Below, one piece after another: positions 1-11,494 of a stretch of DNA of 64,000 nt. Position 1 is the first letter of the stretch; every line of letters begins with the position of its first letter. Where the stretch lies: the NCBI RefSeq assembly GCF_029931775.1, contig NC_079312.1:9927821-9991820 (forward strand), read 5' to 3'. Under the pieces are notes generated by a model. That model was not told where the DNA came from. It saw only the letters and a list, made by a program, of their open reading frames with translations, and made no database searches. This DNA comes from Euleptes europaea. Its lineage: Eukaryota > Chordata > Lepidosauria > Squamata > Sphaerodactylidae. A program made the translations under genes and the position numbers.

Positions 1-835
1 ATTTGCTACCCCTCCCAATTTAGTATCATCTGCAAATTTAATAAGCATCCCCTATATTCCTTCATCCAAATCATTTAAAAGAACAGTTGATTTTTGTATA
101 CCAACTTTCTCTATCACTTAAGGAAGAATCAAACTGCCTTACAATCACCTTCCAGTTCCCTCCCCACAACAGGCATCGTGAGGTAGGTGGGGCTGAGAGA
201 GTGTGACTAGCCCAAGGTCACCCAGCTGGCTTCATGTGTAGGAGTGGGGAAACAAATCCAGTTCACCAGATTAGCCTCCACCACTCAAGTGGAGGAGTGG
301 GGAATCAAACCCAGTTCTCCAGATCAGAGTCCACCGCTCCAAACAACCACTCTTAACCACTACACCACACTGGCTGTTGAACACAGGGCCCAGGACAGAT
401 CCCCGAGGCACTCCACTAGTCACTCCTGTGCAAGTGGATGAGGAACCATTAACAAGCACTCTTTGGGTACGATCTGTCAACCAGTTACAGATTCACCTAA
501 CAGTAATAGGATCTAAACCACATTTTCCCAATTTGTCAACAAGAATTTCATGTAGAACCTTATCAAAAGCCTTGCTGAAATCAAGATAAACAATGTCTGC
601 TGCATTCCCCAGATCCAGCAAGGTAGTAACTTTGTCAAAAAAGGTGATCAGATTAGTCTGACATGACTTGTTCTCGAGCTCTTAGTGATCAGATCCATCC
701 TTTCTAAATGCTCACGGACTGATTGTTTGATTTGTTCGAAAACTTTTCCCGGTATAGACATCAAGCTGATGGGTCGGTAGTTACCCTGGTCCTTCGTTTT
801 CCCGTTCTTGAAGATGGGGAGAAGCTGCACAGACG
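1..835 (-). mobile_element. CR1 LINE fragment (reverse transcriptase part), interrupted by a SINE
   Basis: Read on the minus strand, this contains the CR1-type reverse transcriptase motif PIFKNGKTKDQGNYRPISL (in 648-830) and the stock CR1 sequence encoding the segment before the catalytic motif. Positions 1-87 and 376-835 are one element split by a SINE at about 91-375. The element is a 5'-truncated, decayed copy with many stops and no intact frame. It is unrelated to the KRAB-ZNF genes except as an insertion in the array. Confidence 0.8.
91..375 (-). mobile_element. tRNA-derived SINE, Sauria-type
   Basis: On the minus strand this starts with the tRNA-like region GTGGTGTAGTGGTTAAGAGTG (first 20 bases visible near 350-370). 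It continues through the body with the phrases CAGCTGGGTGACC and CCCCACCTACCTCAC, and ends in a tail with AGAGAAAGT and AAAA. The same family recurs at 4416-4712 and 45076-45268. The repeat GTTGA flanks it (86-90 and 376-380) and may be a short target duplication. The resemblance to Sauria SINEs of squamates is from memory. Confidence 0.75.
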
Positions 836-1196
836 GCGGGGAGGTGGGGGCAGAAAATATTCCCTCCTGTACAAAACAAAGGAGTTTGAAGAATGACCCT
901 GAATTTTTCCAGGCAGTTAGTTTTAGTGGGTGTTTGACATAAATCTAATTTGGCCTGCAGTCTCTCAGTAAAGGATGATTGCTGAGGCTGTTGCTACTTG
1001 TTGAATTGCCACAACTCCTTTGTCAGGAGGCAAAGACAGGGTTGTAAGTACCAGGGTGGGAAATTCACCCTCTGGCCTTGTAAAATCAACAATGTCATTC
1101 CTCCTCTCCTCCCATTAGCCACCATCACTCAAACAACGGACTGTGGGAGAACCACTCTGCCTCAAAATGAAAAGGCTGAAGTAGAAAACGGGAGCT
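836..1196. other. Non-coding spacer homologous to KRAB intron sequence
   Basis: No gene is visible here. The second half (about 960-1195) is a diverged copy of sequence lying between leader b and KRAB a in the other units (near 57290-57770 and 10980-11105). This shows that the leftmost part of the window belongs to the same array. Confidence 0.55.
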
Positions 1197-2350
1197 ATGG
1201 GCATTTGTCAGTTATTTGAAAGAGAACTTGGTGATCTGGGGAAGTCAGCATGGATTTGTACCCGACAGGTCCAGCCAGGTCAACCTCGACGCTTTTTAGA
1301 TCAAGTGACGAGCTTAATGGGTCATGGGAATGCTGTTGATGTTGTTTACTTGATTTCAGTAAAGTTTTTGACAGGGTTCTGCATGATGTTCTGAGGGGTA
1401 AATTGGAGGACTGTGGACTGGACTTAGGATAGTTAGGTGGGTAGAGAACTGGTTGGAGAACTGCACGTAAAGAGTAGTTGTCAGTGGCATTTTGATTGGA
1501 GGGAGGGTGCCAGGTAGTTGCCACAGGGCTCAGTTTGGGGCCTTTTACTTTCCAATATTTTTAGAAATTTGCACATGACACCAAATTGGGAGGAGTAGGA
1601 AACACTTAGGGAGATAGAGCCAGAATTCAATGAGATCTGAACACACTGAAAAAAGAGGGCAGATGTGAACAAGATGAAATTCAACAAAGATAAAGGCAGA
1701 GTTCTACAGCTGGATAACAAAAATAAGAAGCACGCATACTGGATAGGCAGCACACTTCTGGGTAGCAGTGTGTTTGAGCAAGATCTTGGGGTGGGGTGGC
1801 CTGTAAGCCAAATATGAGCAATCGGTATGATGCTGCGGCAAAAAAGGCTAATGCAGTCTTGCGTCTATAAACAGAGGCACAACATCTGAATCACAAGATG
1901 TAGTAGTCCTGCTGTACACTGCATTGGTCAGTGCAGTTCTGGAGGCTTTGCTTCAATAGGGATGTGGACAGAATGGAGTGGGTGGAGAAGAAAGCAATTA
2001 CAGTGATCAAAGACCTGGAGACCAAGCCCTACGAGGAGGGACTTTTGAATCCTCAGTCTGAGGGGGGACACGATTGCTCTCTATGTGAAAACCTGTAGAT
2101 TAGAAGAAGACAGGGAGCTTTTAATGTTGGCAGCAGAGGATAAGACTTGCAATAACAGGGACACGCTAAGGACGAAAAGGTACCGGCTGGATAGTAGGAT
2201 TTTTTTTTTTTACAGTCAGAGTAGTTCAGCAGTAGAATCGGCTGAGCTCCAACTCACTGGCAGTTTTCAAGCAGCAGCCGGACAAACACTTGCCAGGGAT
2301 GCTTTAGGCTGGTCCTGCACTGAGCCTGTATGGCCCTTTCTAATTTTATG
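1197..2350 (+). mobile_element. CR1 LINE 3' part
   Basis: The plus strand shows the stock CR1 3' region: a segment reading like GKSAWICTRQVQPGQPR, the end-of-ORF2 helix region, and the 3' UTR phrase ending GTATGGCCCTTTCTAATTTTATGAT. It sits just 3' of a KRAB exon (minus strand) in the same relative place as the CR1 tail at 55545-56085. Both may descend from one insertion before the units duplicated. No open frame is intact. Confidence 0.75.
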
Positions 2351-2589
2351 ATACTAACCCACCTAGATATTGTTCCTCTCTTGCAATCAGAGCCTTCTTC
2401 ATCAACACATTTCTCTAAACAGCATGGGAATAATTAATGTTTTCATTTTCAGGCACTGTAAGATCTGTACCTGTGGGAGTTCCGTTCTTTCGCCTGTGAT
2501 GAATTAAACTGTGTTCTGAAATTCAAGAGAGTCAAAGGAAGATGCCACCTCCTCTTCCCGATTTATAATAAAAAGGAAAAGATCCTTAC

Positions 2590-2719
2590 CCAGAGAGGCT
2601 ACCGTCTCGTAATTTTCTTTCATAACTTCCCAGAAGAGTTTTCGTTGGCCTGGATCCAGCAGAACCCATTCCTCCCCTGTGAAAAGCACAGCTACCTCCT
2701 CGAAGGACACTGGGGATCT
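2590..2719 (-). CDS. KRAB-A box exon, leftmost copy
   Basis: This 130-bp exon encodes a KRAB-A box with core residues [20 protein letters not shown] followed by [20 protein letters not shown]. On the minus strand it is preceded by a pyrimidine tract and CAG acceptor (CCTCTTTCAG) and followed by the donor GTAAGG. It starts in phase 0 and ends in phase 1, like the five other copies. KRAB-A boxes of classic KRAB-ZNF repressors recruit TRIM28. Here the usual MLE triplet is MKE, so that binding is uncertain. The protein is b-like, but 2720-3330 resembles the 5' flank of type a (11500-12000), so this module may be a hybrid. The nearest upstream leader is at about 9492, behind a 5.5-kb LINE. Confidence 0.85.
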
Positions 2720-3650
2720 CTGAAAGAGGAAAATATGACCTAGTTGACCATCAATTCCTGTCCCCGAGCATTCGAGAAAGAAAGGAGGATCCCATCGGAC
2801 AGTCAGCTGATTAAAATAATCCAATACATTAAACCAACAGCAAGGAAAATTGCATTCTTTTTTGAGTCTCCGACATGAATAATATACTAAATGTCTCTAA
2901 GAAATACATATTCAGAAAATTGCAGAGAACTGTTCTTCTCTTGGTTGAGTCCCATCAAATGTTTAAAAAGGTTCCCCTATTGTCGGTCTACCATTGTCTA
3001 CTATACCATTTTGCACATTTAACCCCAGGACTACACAGAAAGTATGTTTCCAGAGAAGGTTTCTGCTTTGAACATTTTTGTCTGCAGAGGCATTCTGTGT
3101 TACTCTAAAGCTTGCCTCCAACTCTCTAAACATAAACTGGCCTAATTCAGGCCAATGTGGCTTTTGTTCTATTTTTTCCTAATGGACCCAAGACCTGTTC
3201 ACCCTAGGCCGTGTGATCCTTGTGGCTCAGTGGCTGAGAGATGCAGGACACAAAACACCCAGAACCAACCTGCAGCCTCAGAGACCTTTCCAGACACCTG
3301 TGGATTGTGGAATGGATGCAGCTTGTACAACACCCTTCAACTGCAAGCAACCTGCTGCATCAACTAACAGATTTTGGATTTCACATAAAAGCAATGGTGT
3401 GCGGCAAAGATAAACATCTTGAAGAAAAATGAGTAATGTGTGCGTTGGGGGGAACATTTGTATCAATTATAATAAAATGAAACCTAGGAGCCTCAAAATT
3501 GGCATGAGATTCAGGACATTTGAGGGAGTTGTGATGCTAGAAATGATGGGAATCACAATATCCGAGCCCAGATTCCCTCCGGACCATCCCTGTGTTTGTA
3601 GGAATGGAAGCGAAGGTTCCCTTGCGAGAAGCGGAGTTCCAAGAAAGATG
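2720..3650. other. Intronic flank upstream of the KRAB exon
   Basis: No coding sequence is supported here. About 2820-3330 aligns by eye with the flanks at 11580-12000 and 60540-60960 (shared phrases such as TCTCTAAGAAATACA and the CAGAGGCATTCTGTGTTACTC stretch). The rest is unremarkable. Confidence 0.5.
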
Positions 3651-3654
3651 GCGG

Positions 3655-3735
3655 CACTCTGGTTGGCCACTGTGTGAACAGACTGCTGGACTTGATGGAC
3701 CTTGGTCTGATCCAGCATGGCCTTTCTTCTGCTTT
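3655..3735 (+). mobile_element. 3' end of a CR1/L2-like LINE
   Basis: The phrase TTGGCCACTGTGTGAACAG followed by CTGCTGGACTTGATGG and a TTCTTCTGCTTTT tail recurs at 9779-10072 (minus) and 36078-36290 (plus). All copies stop at the same point, as expected for 3' ends of a 5'-truncating LINE. The exact clade cannot be named from this short piece. Confidence 0.6.
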
Positions 3736-4415
3736 TACTAGCAACGTTGGAACTCAGCTCGCCTCTTTTTATTTTTTTCCTTCCTTTATCAACTTTACTC
3801 CGCTCTATTTTAATTAATTTAGCCTCCCTACATTTTTTTTAAATCACTCTAAACGAGGGACTAAAGAAGCTTCTCACTGCTTGTTTCCTGGACATCAAGA
3901 TAAGATAAGGAAACCTCTTTCCGTGAAGCCTGACAACAAGGCCTGCTATAATGGGGAGAAAGAAGCACCACAGAACCCACATGGACTCTTGTTCCCTGGC
4001 AAAGTCAGCAAAACCGCTTCGCGTGGACAACTTTATCTCATGGACTGAAACACTAAATGACTTTTTTTCATTTTACTTCCTCAAATAAATACGCAGCTCT
4101 GGGGATAGACTGTTTCACTCATGACACTCAAGACAACTCTCCTCGTAACAGTATTAATCACCTTATGAAAGACAATGTTCGGGACCCACCCAAATTTCCT
4201 TCTCTAGAAAACCAAAGGGAACTAGAATACTTACTGCCCTAAAAGATTTCACCTTAGATTTCACCAGGGACCACTGCCTTCTCACAAACCAAACTGTTAT
4301 AGCTGTCTTCCAGCAACTAAATTCCATTTCTTACATGCAGAATATATTTTTAAAAATCTACAAGCCACAATCACAGTCCAAACATCCTCCCTCTGAAGAA
4401 GAACAAGGGAAATAG

Positions 4416-4712
4416 TTGGTTTTTATATGCTGACTTTCTCTACCACTTGAGGGAGACTCAAACGGCTTTCAATCACCTTCCCCTCCCCACAACGGACTCC
4501 TGTGAGGTAGGTGGGGCTGAGAGAGCTCTAACAGAGCTGTGACTACCCCACGGTCACCCAGCTGGCTTCACGTGTAGGAGTGAGGAAACAAATCCAGTTC
4601 GCCAGATTAGCCTCCGCTGCTCATGGGGAGGAGTGGGGAATCAAACCCGGTTCTCCAGATCAGAGTCCACAGCTCCAAACCACCACTCTTAACCACTACA
4701 CCACACTGGCTC
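4416..4712 (-). mobile_element. tRNA-derived SINE, Sauria-type, nested in the LINE
   Basis: Same family and orientation as 91-375, with the tRNA-like head near 4680-4712 and the AGAGAAAGTCAGCATATAAA-type tail at the left end. It lies inside the decayed LINE and is therefore younger than that LINE. Confidence 0.75.
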
Positions 4713-5305
4713 CCTTTCAGACTTGCGCAAGAAGGATCTAATCCAAAACCAAATTTAAGATAAACATAGATCTCCAAGCCAATTAAAGAATAACAATTCC
4801 GGTTTGAGACCTGATAAGGCAAAAGGGGAGGGAACCTCTGGTGTTTCGTGTCATTTGCAAAGAAACCAAATTGCCCTAATTATAGCAGAGAATTACATAA
4901 ACGGAGGGACAACAAAGAGAACAACACTGAATTCCTTCAGTCCCATGCTGCGCATAGAACTCCGGTCTGTTGACCTTGAAGAATTTGAAAGTCTCTCAAG
5001 AACTCCCTAAGAATACTCCTGAAATTCAGTAGCCCTGTAATTCCAACTATGCAATCTGAAAATGCAGAAATTTCTGGGCACCTTTAAAATTTCCGTCAGC
5101 AGAGTTTTCTTTGATGAATGCATAGCTCCTCTTTTTCCTATTAAGCACAAGTGCCTTTGCTAGCTCGTGATTATGTTGCCCCTGAAAATGAAGGACTGCA
5201 GTCCTTGTCTCACGCTGCCATCAGGTCGAGACCTGATTTTCAGCCAACTGCCAGAGCGCAAGGAAATTTATCTACTGAAACACAGGGAGAAACGCAGCCA
5301 CTTAA

Positions 5306-5593
5306 TTGGTTCTTGTAGGTTATCCGGGCTGTGTAACCGTGGTCTTGGAATTTTCTTTCCTGACGTTTCCTGACGTTCCTGTCTCTCAGTGTCAAGTGTG
5401 TAGGAAGAGTACACTCTTCCTACACACTTGACACTGAGAGACACTGTCCTTCAGTGTTACTACTCGGAAGATGCCTGCCACAGTTGCTGGCGAAACGTCA
5501 GGAAAGGAAATTCCAAGACCACGGTCACACAGCCCGGATAACCTACAAGAACCAATGAACTCTGACCGTGAAAGCCTTCGACAATATTTTGCC
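5306..5593. mobile_element. Penelope-like element foldback (two pLTR arms head to head)
   Basis: Two inverted copies of the PLE terminal sequence (phrases GGTTATCCGGGCTGTGTAAC and TTTCCTGACGTTTC) meet at a near-perfect palindrome around 5390-5430 (AGGAAGAGTACACTCTTCCT). A 9-bp target repeat GCCACTTAA flanks it (5297-5305 and 5594-5602). The right arm keeps most of a hammerhead ribozyme-like core (GGAAGATGCC and GGCGAAACGTC, about 5468-5504), but the first conserved box differs by one base. It lies inside the LINE. Confidence 0.8.
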
Positions 5594-8500
5594 GCCACTT
5601 AACTTCCCCATAACTTCAGCAACTAGAGAACACAAGCACGCAGAGGCTATCAGACCTAGGGAGATCTCTACTGAGTCTACAAGCTAGAACTGCTCCTATA
5701 AAAAACTTTTGCCAGAGGCCGAGCCTAGGAAAAGATTCCCATCAAGAAAAAACTAAACTCCAAGAACACACACAAGAAACTCCCCTAATGAATCTTGACT
5801 CAACCGAAACCCACAAACTTATAGACATATCCGTTAGTCTTCCAAATGATTTAGATTTAACCTCTGAAAAACCTGATTTCTGTAGAAACAGTTCCCAATC
5901 CTGGCTTAGTAGAATATCTTGTAACCAGAACGAGAAAGAATTTACAGGCCCTGACTCCCATGAAGTCATAACTTCACAGGTCCCGGGGGTCCCCGGGTTG
6001 CAACCTCTCGCACTCCCTTCTAATCTCTCCACTCCCGACCAACGTACAAACCAGGCAGGAAGCCTTCAAAAGAAAGCAGTGAATGAAGCTGCTTTAGATA
6101 CTCAGACATCCCAGAAAGACCCAGTCACTTTCCTTTTGGACCCAAGGTCAAAGAACACAATTAAATTCATAGCATGGAATACTGCCGGCTGGGCCTCCGA
6201 GACGATTGAAGATTTGTTTAACTCCTTTCTGGCCCTACATGATATCATCTGCCTTCAAGAAAACTGGTCCAGAGTTGCATTGTGGATGGATGAATTTATC
6301 ATAAACAACCTTCAAGCCATCTCCAAGGAGAGAAAAGGAAGAGCAAAAGGAGGCCTGGCCATCCTTAAGAGCTACAAGATTGTATGTAACAGTCGCTTCG
6401 CTGACATCTTGCAACCACGGGGCACAGGCCTCCCTACTCCAGGAAACAAACCCTCCTGATTATAAACGCAGACCTCCCTTCTTTTGGCACTAAACAGCCA
6501 CAGGAAATCTGGTCCAAATTTGAACAATACTTGGATTCGCGTCTTACATCTCATTTAAATACATCTGTGATAGTTGCAGGAGACTTGAATGCCAGACTTG
6601 GCCCTTGAGATGAATCATTATAGAACACCCTAAATTTAATACCACCAGCAAAAGGTTCTTTAAATATTCTTCCCCCCAGAATCTTCAAGTCCTACTGGAA
6701 AGGCGAGCGCTTATTAGAGCTTGCGTCCAGAGAAGACCTTGTTATCCTTAATGGGAGTATTCAAGGAGACATCCCTACTTTCTGGTCTGAACGTGCTGCA
6801 AGTGTTATTGACTTTATTTTGACATCTCAGAACTTGCTCACTATCAACCCATAGCTTAAAGTTGAGTCCAGACAAAGCAGTGACCATCTTCCAGTTACTC
6901 TGGCTCTTCACATCAGCAATTCATCAGGGCCTACTTTTGTTCCAACCAATGCATTCAATGTAGATCAAGAATCTTTTCTGACCTACAAAAGACCACTCTG
7001 GTATGAGAAACTGCAACAACAAGGTAAGAAATATTTTACTTCTGATACGGCACATTACAACTCCGAAACGCCATGGCCTCGGGAAACCCAACAACCTCAG
7101 TGATTGTGTTATACCAGCATTTTATCTCCAGATGGACACAAATCCTTCTAAAGCGATCACAAGATCGCAACATCCAACTGTTCAGGAAGAGTAAGTCAAA
7201 GAGTTGGTTTCATGCAGACTGCTACTCTGCAAAAAACAATCTTGTGTCAAAATTCCAACAAGTAACGTCACCAAAATTCCTCCAGAGCTCAAAATCCTAA
7301 AACAGCATTACAAAAATCTCCTAGCTAAGAAAAAACGTAGAACACAAAGAGGCTCTTGGTCTCAGCTGAGCCAAGCTTCCAAATCGAAGGACTCAACAAC
7401 TTTCTGGCACCTAATTAAAGCTGACCTCCACACACAGCCCCCAAAATTAGGCTGCTACCTCTCCCCTCTCCTTTGGGAATCTCCTTTCTGTGCACTTTTT
7501 TCCATCCAAAACAGACTGCCATTCTTTCTCGAAGACCCAATTACGAAGCCTCCAGTAATGGTGGGCCCAAATGCTTGCAGGCCAAATGATTTCAGGCCAT
7601 ATTAATAAGATCCCTCATCCCTCCAGATCGGGGACTTTCACTTATTGTCCCAATATACAAAAAAAGAGAAAAATCAGATCCTGCCATTTTATTGTACAAT
7701 CTCTCCTCGGCATTGCTGGCAAACTCTACTCAAGACACTTATATTAGAAATCCCTTGACTGGTTTGATAGAGTTGGAGGTTCTATGATAGATCAGTGTTT
7801 AATACTTTGCCACTTCATGGAGAAATATACCTTGAAACCAAATGGAGCCCTTTATGCAGCTTTTGTGGACTTTAAAGCAGCATTTGACAGCATCTCCAGG
7901 ACCAGGTTATGGTCAAAACTTGAAAACTCTTCAATTGATCTAAGACTTTACTTTTTTATTCATTCGCTGCACGAAAGGAATGATCTAAAAATAATATATA
8001 CCTCTCTAGGTAATCTCTCCAATAGGAGATTACTCCTTGATAAAAGGAGTCAAGCATGGCTGTATTTTAGCCCCCTTACTTTTCAACTTCTTTATCAACA
8101 CCTTGGCTCAACAACTAAGGAACCCAAGCTTCCATCCACCAAAGCTTGCTAACAAAACGATTCCTGCCTTATTGTATGCGGATGACACAGTTATCTTGTC
8201 TCACTTATGAGTGGGCCTTAGATGAGACCTTCCTGCCTTCACCTCATAAGAAGAAAAACTTATGATAAACTACCAATAAAATGAAAATCCTTGTCTTTAC
8301 TAAAAAACATCGAACTCACAGATGGCAAATTGAAGACCGTAATATTGAACAAACCAAAACTTTTAAATGTCTTGGTCTCGTCTTCTAGTCATCCGGACTG
8401 GAGAACACAAGTTATTCAAGTAACGGATCCTGCTTATAAATCATCTTTTTAAATATTAAAATTCTATTTTATTAAAGAAGCTTCCTGTTTCCCTGCACCA

Positions 8501-9491
8501 CTTAAAGTCTTCCAAGGAAAGGTCATATCTCAGCTTGTTATATGGGTCCCAGCTTTGGATCGATAAAGACAGACACTCATTGGAAATAATTCAATCCAAG
8601 TTCCTGCGAAAGATAATTGTAATCCTGTGCTGCATCCCAAACACCCTCCTCGGATTAGAAACTGGATATGTGGATCTGCACATCCAATTACAGGCTAAAA
8701 CTCATATTTTACCCTACCACCCTAGCTCCTCTGACTCTTGCCGATAGCCATCGCTCAACCAGGCAAAGCACAATCGAGATGAAACTTCAGAAACATGGCC
8801 CCCACCCCAAGTCTTACTGCCCCATGGATACCAAAAAGCAAACGAAATTAAAAAACAAAGGCTTCGGGATCACGCCCTTCAGTCAGATAGGGCTAAGATA
8901 CACAAATATCCATCCATCCTGCAGACCATCTCAAATCCTTTGACATTCCCAAATACCGGAGGACTTTTACCCCTGCACATTTCAATGTTCTACCTTCAGC
9001 CCTCCTGGATGGCAGATATCACCACATTCCTCTTTCCCAATGACTTTGTCCATGTGGAACAGGGAAAGTGGTGACTATAGAACATGTCTTGCTGCATTGC
9101 CCTTTTCACAACGATATTAGGTCTCAGTATATTGTCAACCTTGCCCAAAAGAATTTTATGTTTCCCATCTCCTCGCAGATTCTTCCCGGGAGATAACTTT
9201 CCAAGTAGCCAAATTTGCCAGTTTAGAGATCTTCTTGATGATGATGTTAATGGGACTCACATTCCACAAAAAGCAACAGAAGGTACTTAAAATACTACCA
9301 CAAGAGTAGTAAAATATGGCCAACTGTCTGTTTTGGAGTGAGCCTTTGGAACATGCAAAAAGCAAAGTTATGAGCATCATGACATCTTGCCGAGGAAGCT
9401 GTTCTCTCAATGCTCCCTCTTTCTCATTCCATTCACATAGACTTTCTCTTCCCTCCCCCCGTTCATGCTGTTGATGAAATCCTCAACTCAC

Positions 9492-9575
9492 CTTTCCTGA
9501 AGAGGTGCGAGAGCCAAATTCTCCCTCCAGCTGGAGGAAATGAGAACGAAGAGAGGCCCCGCGGAACTCCGTATT
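9492..9575 (-). CDS. Leader exon b, leftmost copy (start codon lost)
   Basis: This is homologous to the coding leader exon at 34104-34184. It keeps the segment TEFRGASLRSHFLQLEGEF and the ending SGK, then the donor GTGAGTT in phase 0. The position equivalent to the start Met is Thr, so it could only be used from an upstream start. An open frame does continue upstream on the minus strand to about 9707. It would splice to the KRAB exon at 2590, across the LINE insertion. Whether it is still transcribed cannot be told from sequence. Confidence 0.5.
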
Positions 9576-9653
9576 CCATAAATCCCCTTCTCGGCCTCGT
9601 GGAAAAACTACCCCATGAACATCTAGGAAAGGCAGGGATGACTTCCCTGATGC

Positions 9654-9679
9654 TTGCAAGGCTTTCCGGGAAATGTAGT
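9654..9679 (-). promoter_or_regulatory. ZNF143/STAF-like promoter motif
   Basis: The minus strand reads ACTACATTTCCCGGAAAGCC followed by TTGCAA, close to the ZNF143/STAF site (ACTACAATTCCCAGMATGC) common in vertebrate promoters. It sits about 80-100 bp upstream of the leader coding segment. Four other leaders carry the same motif at the same spacing. Confidence 0.55.
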
Positions 9680-9778
9680 CCCCTGCAACAGACCGAAACA
9701 CACACAAAAAAACCTGAAGTAAACAGGAACATGGAAGAAAAGGTTTCGTTGTTCATTTGTCGCTGTGTGGCTGTCATA

Positions 9779-10072
9779 AGAACATAAGAAAGGCCCTGCT
9801 GGATCAGACCAAGGCCCATCAAGTCCAGCAGTCTGTTCACACAGTGGCCAACCAGGGGCCTCCAGGAAGCCACAAACAAGACGACTGCAGCAGCACCATC
9901 CTGCCTGTGTTCCACAGCACCCAAAATAATAGGCATGCTCCTCTGATACTAGAGAGAATAGGTATGCAGCACGACTAGTATCCATTCTAACAGCCATGAA
10001 TACCCCTCTCCTCCATGAATATGTCCACTCCCCTCTTAAAGCCCTCCAAGCTGGCAGCCATCACCACATCCT
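9779..10072 (-). mobile_element. CR1/L2-like LINE 3' end
   Basis: On the minus strand this ends with CTTTCTTATGTTCTTAT. TGTCAT appears on both sides (about 9773-9778 and 10073-10078) and may be a target duplication. The insertion splits the start of an LTR fragment that is uninterrupted in the paralogous copy at 34575. Confidence 0.65.
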
Positions 10073-10245
10073 GTGTCATGAGACAGCCTGAGACTTACTC
10101 TTCAGAAGATGAGGAGGTGGCAGAACAAGGCGTCACTCCCTCCGAAGAGATAATACCAGAACAGCAAGATACGGTCTCCGAGCCAAAAGATTGGCCGTCC
10201 GAATCAAAAGAGCAGGAACAGAGAACAGAAAACCTTTCACCTCAA
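10073..10245 (+). mobile_element. LTR fragment, fossil (paralog of the solo LTR at 34575)
   Basis: This aligns with the first part of the 34575-35223 solo LTR and then jumps to sequence equivalent to 35475. It is an incomplete copy that reached this place by the unit duplication. The acidic frame it shares with the other copy (SSEDEEVAEQG) is described there. Confidence 0.7.
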
Positions 10246-11364
10246 ACATGGAAGGAATCGGAAAATCCTGGACCACTTAATCCCCAGGCCCCACCCCTGG
10301 CACAGTTCTTTTTGCCTTGAAAGGGATGGTTGATGGTGGAAGACATAAATCGTCAAAAAAGACAGCCAGATGTCTCAAAACTGGCCACTCGCTTCAGGAT
10401 GATGATGTCATTTGCAGTGCCAAAAAAGAATTGAATCTATTAAAAAAGTAAAGTATAGGTTTAGTGGGTAGACTGTCTGACTAGGATCTCGGAAGTACAG
10501 GGCCAAACGCCCATTACTCAACTGAAAACTGTTAACTCTGTTAATGATATTAAATGGTGGGCCTGATCTGTGTCTGGCTTGGCTCCCCCTGGGACTGCTC
10601 TGAGCTTGACAAAGAACAGCAGAACGTTACGAAGAGAAGCACCTGACTTCCAAATCCATGCGCATCTCCTGGAACATGGCTGCCGCACCTCTTGCTTGGC
10701 TTCTCTTCTCCTGCATTCCACCTTCCTTCCTCACCATCTTTCTCACAAAACAGACCTGCTCACAGACGACTCTCATTTTCCCTCTGCCCACATTTTGCCT
10801 GCAACTTTCCATCAAGCCCAGCTGATTCCACCCCAAGGGAGAGGTACCTCAAGTGGGTCTCAGGCAGGGGCCTTTCCCAGCCCTGCCACCCAAAATCTTC
10901 CTGCCTTAACCCCAAATGCCATCACTGAACTCCAGACTGTTGAGATCCAGAACAGGAGCTCTGCCAGTGAGCGAAGGCCCCTCCTCTGGCCGAGTCAAAT
11001 CAACAAGGCCATCCCTCCTCTCCTCCCATCAGTCTCAACCACTCCAACAAAAGACTGCGGAAGAACCACTCTGCGTCAAAATAGAAAGGCCAAAAAAGGA
11101 GCCCCAGGGATTGGCTAGCAGGACCAACACTGGATATCGTCTGTCTCTCCCAAGCAGAGCCCTCTTCATCAACAGATTGCTCTTTATAGCACCGAAGTAT
11201 TTAATGCTTTCTTTTGCAGGCGCTGTTAAGACCCCCAGTTGTGGGATCTCCAATGTTTCCTTGGTGGCAACTGGAGGTGTGTCCTGAAGTTCAACAGAGC
11301 CAAAGGAAGCAGCCACCCCTTCCTTTCTCTTCTGTCTTCACAATAAAAGGGAAACAGTCCTTAC
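10246..11364. other. Intron between KRAB a and leader b
   Basis: No gene is supported. The sequence is a paralog of 35476-36816, without the LINE tail that interrupts the latter at 36078. Frames here are short and are not shared as protein between the two copies. Confidence 0.6.
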
Positions 11365-11494
11365 CCAGAGAGGCCAGGGTCTCATAATTTTCCTCCATAA
11401 CTTCCCAGAAGAGTTCTCTTTGGCCTGGATCCAACAGAGACCATTCCTCCTCCATGAAAAACACGGCTACCTCCTCAAAGGACACTGGGGATCT
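11365..11494 (-). CDS. KRAB-A box exon, type a
   Basis: This 130-bp exon on the minus strand encodes [20 protein letters not shown] then [20 protein letters not shown]. The acceptor is TTTCCTCTTTCAG and the donor GTAAGGACTG. It starts in phase 0 (AGA TCC) and ends in phase 1. Its upstream partner is leader a at 12648-12731, about 1.15 kb away. The two would give a protein start of 28 leader residues followed by the KRAB-A box. No finger exon lies between this and leader b at 9492, so the transcript would have to run on leftwards or end as a KRAB-only message. MEE replaces the usual MLE triplet. Confidence 0.87.

Larger units (their letters stand above)
3745..9300 (+). mobile_element. Decayed non-LTR retrotransposon with endonuclease and reverse transcriptase, clade uncertain
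   Basis: This is a LINE on the plus strand, broken by stops and frameshifts and by two insertions (a SINE and a PLE foldback). The frame at 5788-6459 enters an AP-type endonuclease (motifs FIAWNTAGW and IICLQENW, near 6160-6270). Around 7784-8150 lies a reverse transcriptase stretch with AAFVDFKAAFDSI, and the catalytic LLYADDTVILS is near 8168-8205. Near 9050-9110 a possible C-terminal Cys/His knuckle reads through CPCGTGK and EHVLLHCPF. A short frame at 3949-4085 beginning MGRKKHHRTHMDS may be part of ORF1. It is not L1 (see 22355) and does not match the CR1 copies here. It separates leader exon b (about 9492) from the KRAB exon at 2590. Confidence 0.65.
1..9410 (-). repeat. Left partial unit (unit C continuation) of the KRAB-ZNF tandem array
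   Basis: This stretch carries a KRAB-A exon at 2590-2719 with flanks resembling those of the other units. The sequence at about 880-1195 matches stretches near 10980-11105, 36440-36545 and 57660-57770, and 2350-2880 matches the flanks of the KRAB b exons near 33320-33700 and 56090-56460. The zinc-finger exon that should follow lies off the left edge. Most of 3.7-9.3 kb is an inserted LINE. Boundaries are approximate because they come from comparing copies by eye. Confidence 0.6.

Noticed and set aside
91-375. tRNA gene
   Set aside because: The tRNA-like head belongs to a SINE. It is diverged and fused to a SINE body.
10015-10320. 101-residue acidic frame as a host gene
   Set aside because: It spans a LINE tail, an LTR fragment and intron sequence. 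The shared part is explained by the LTR at 34575.
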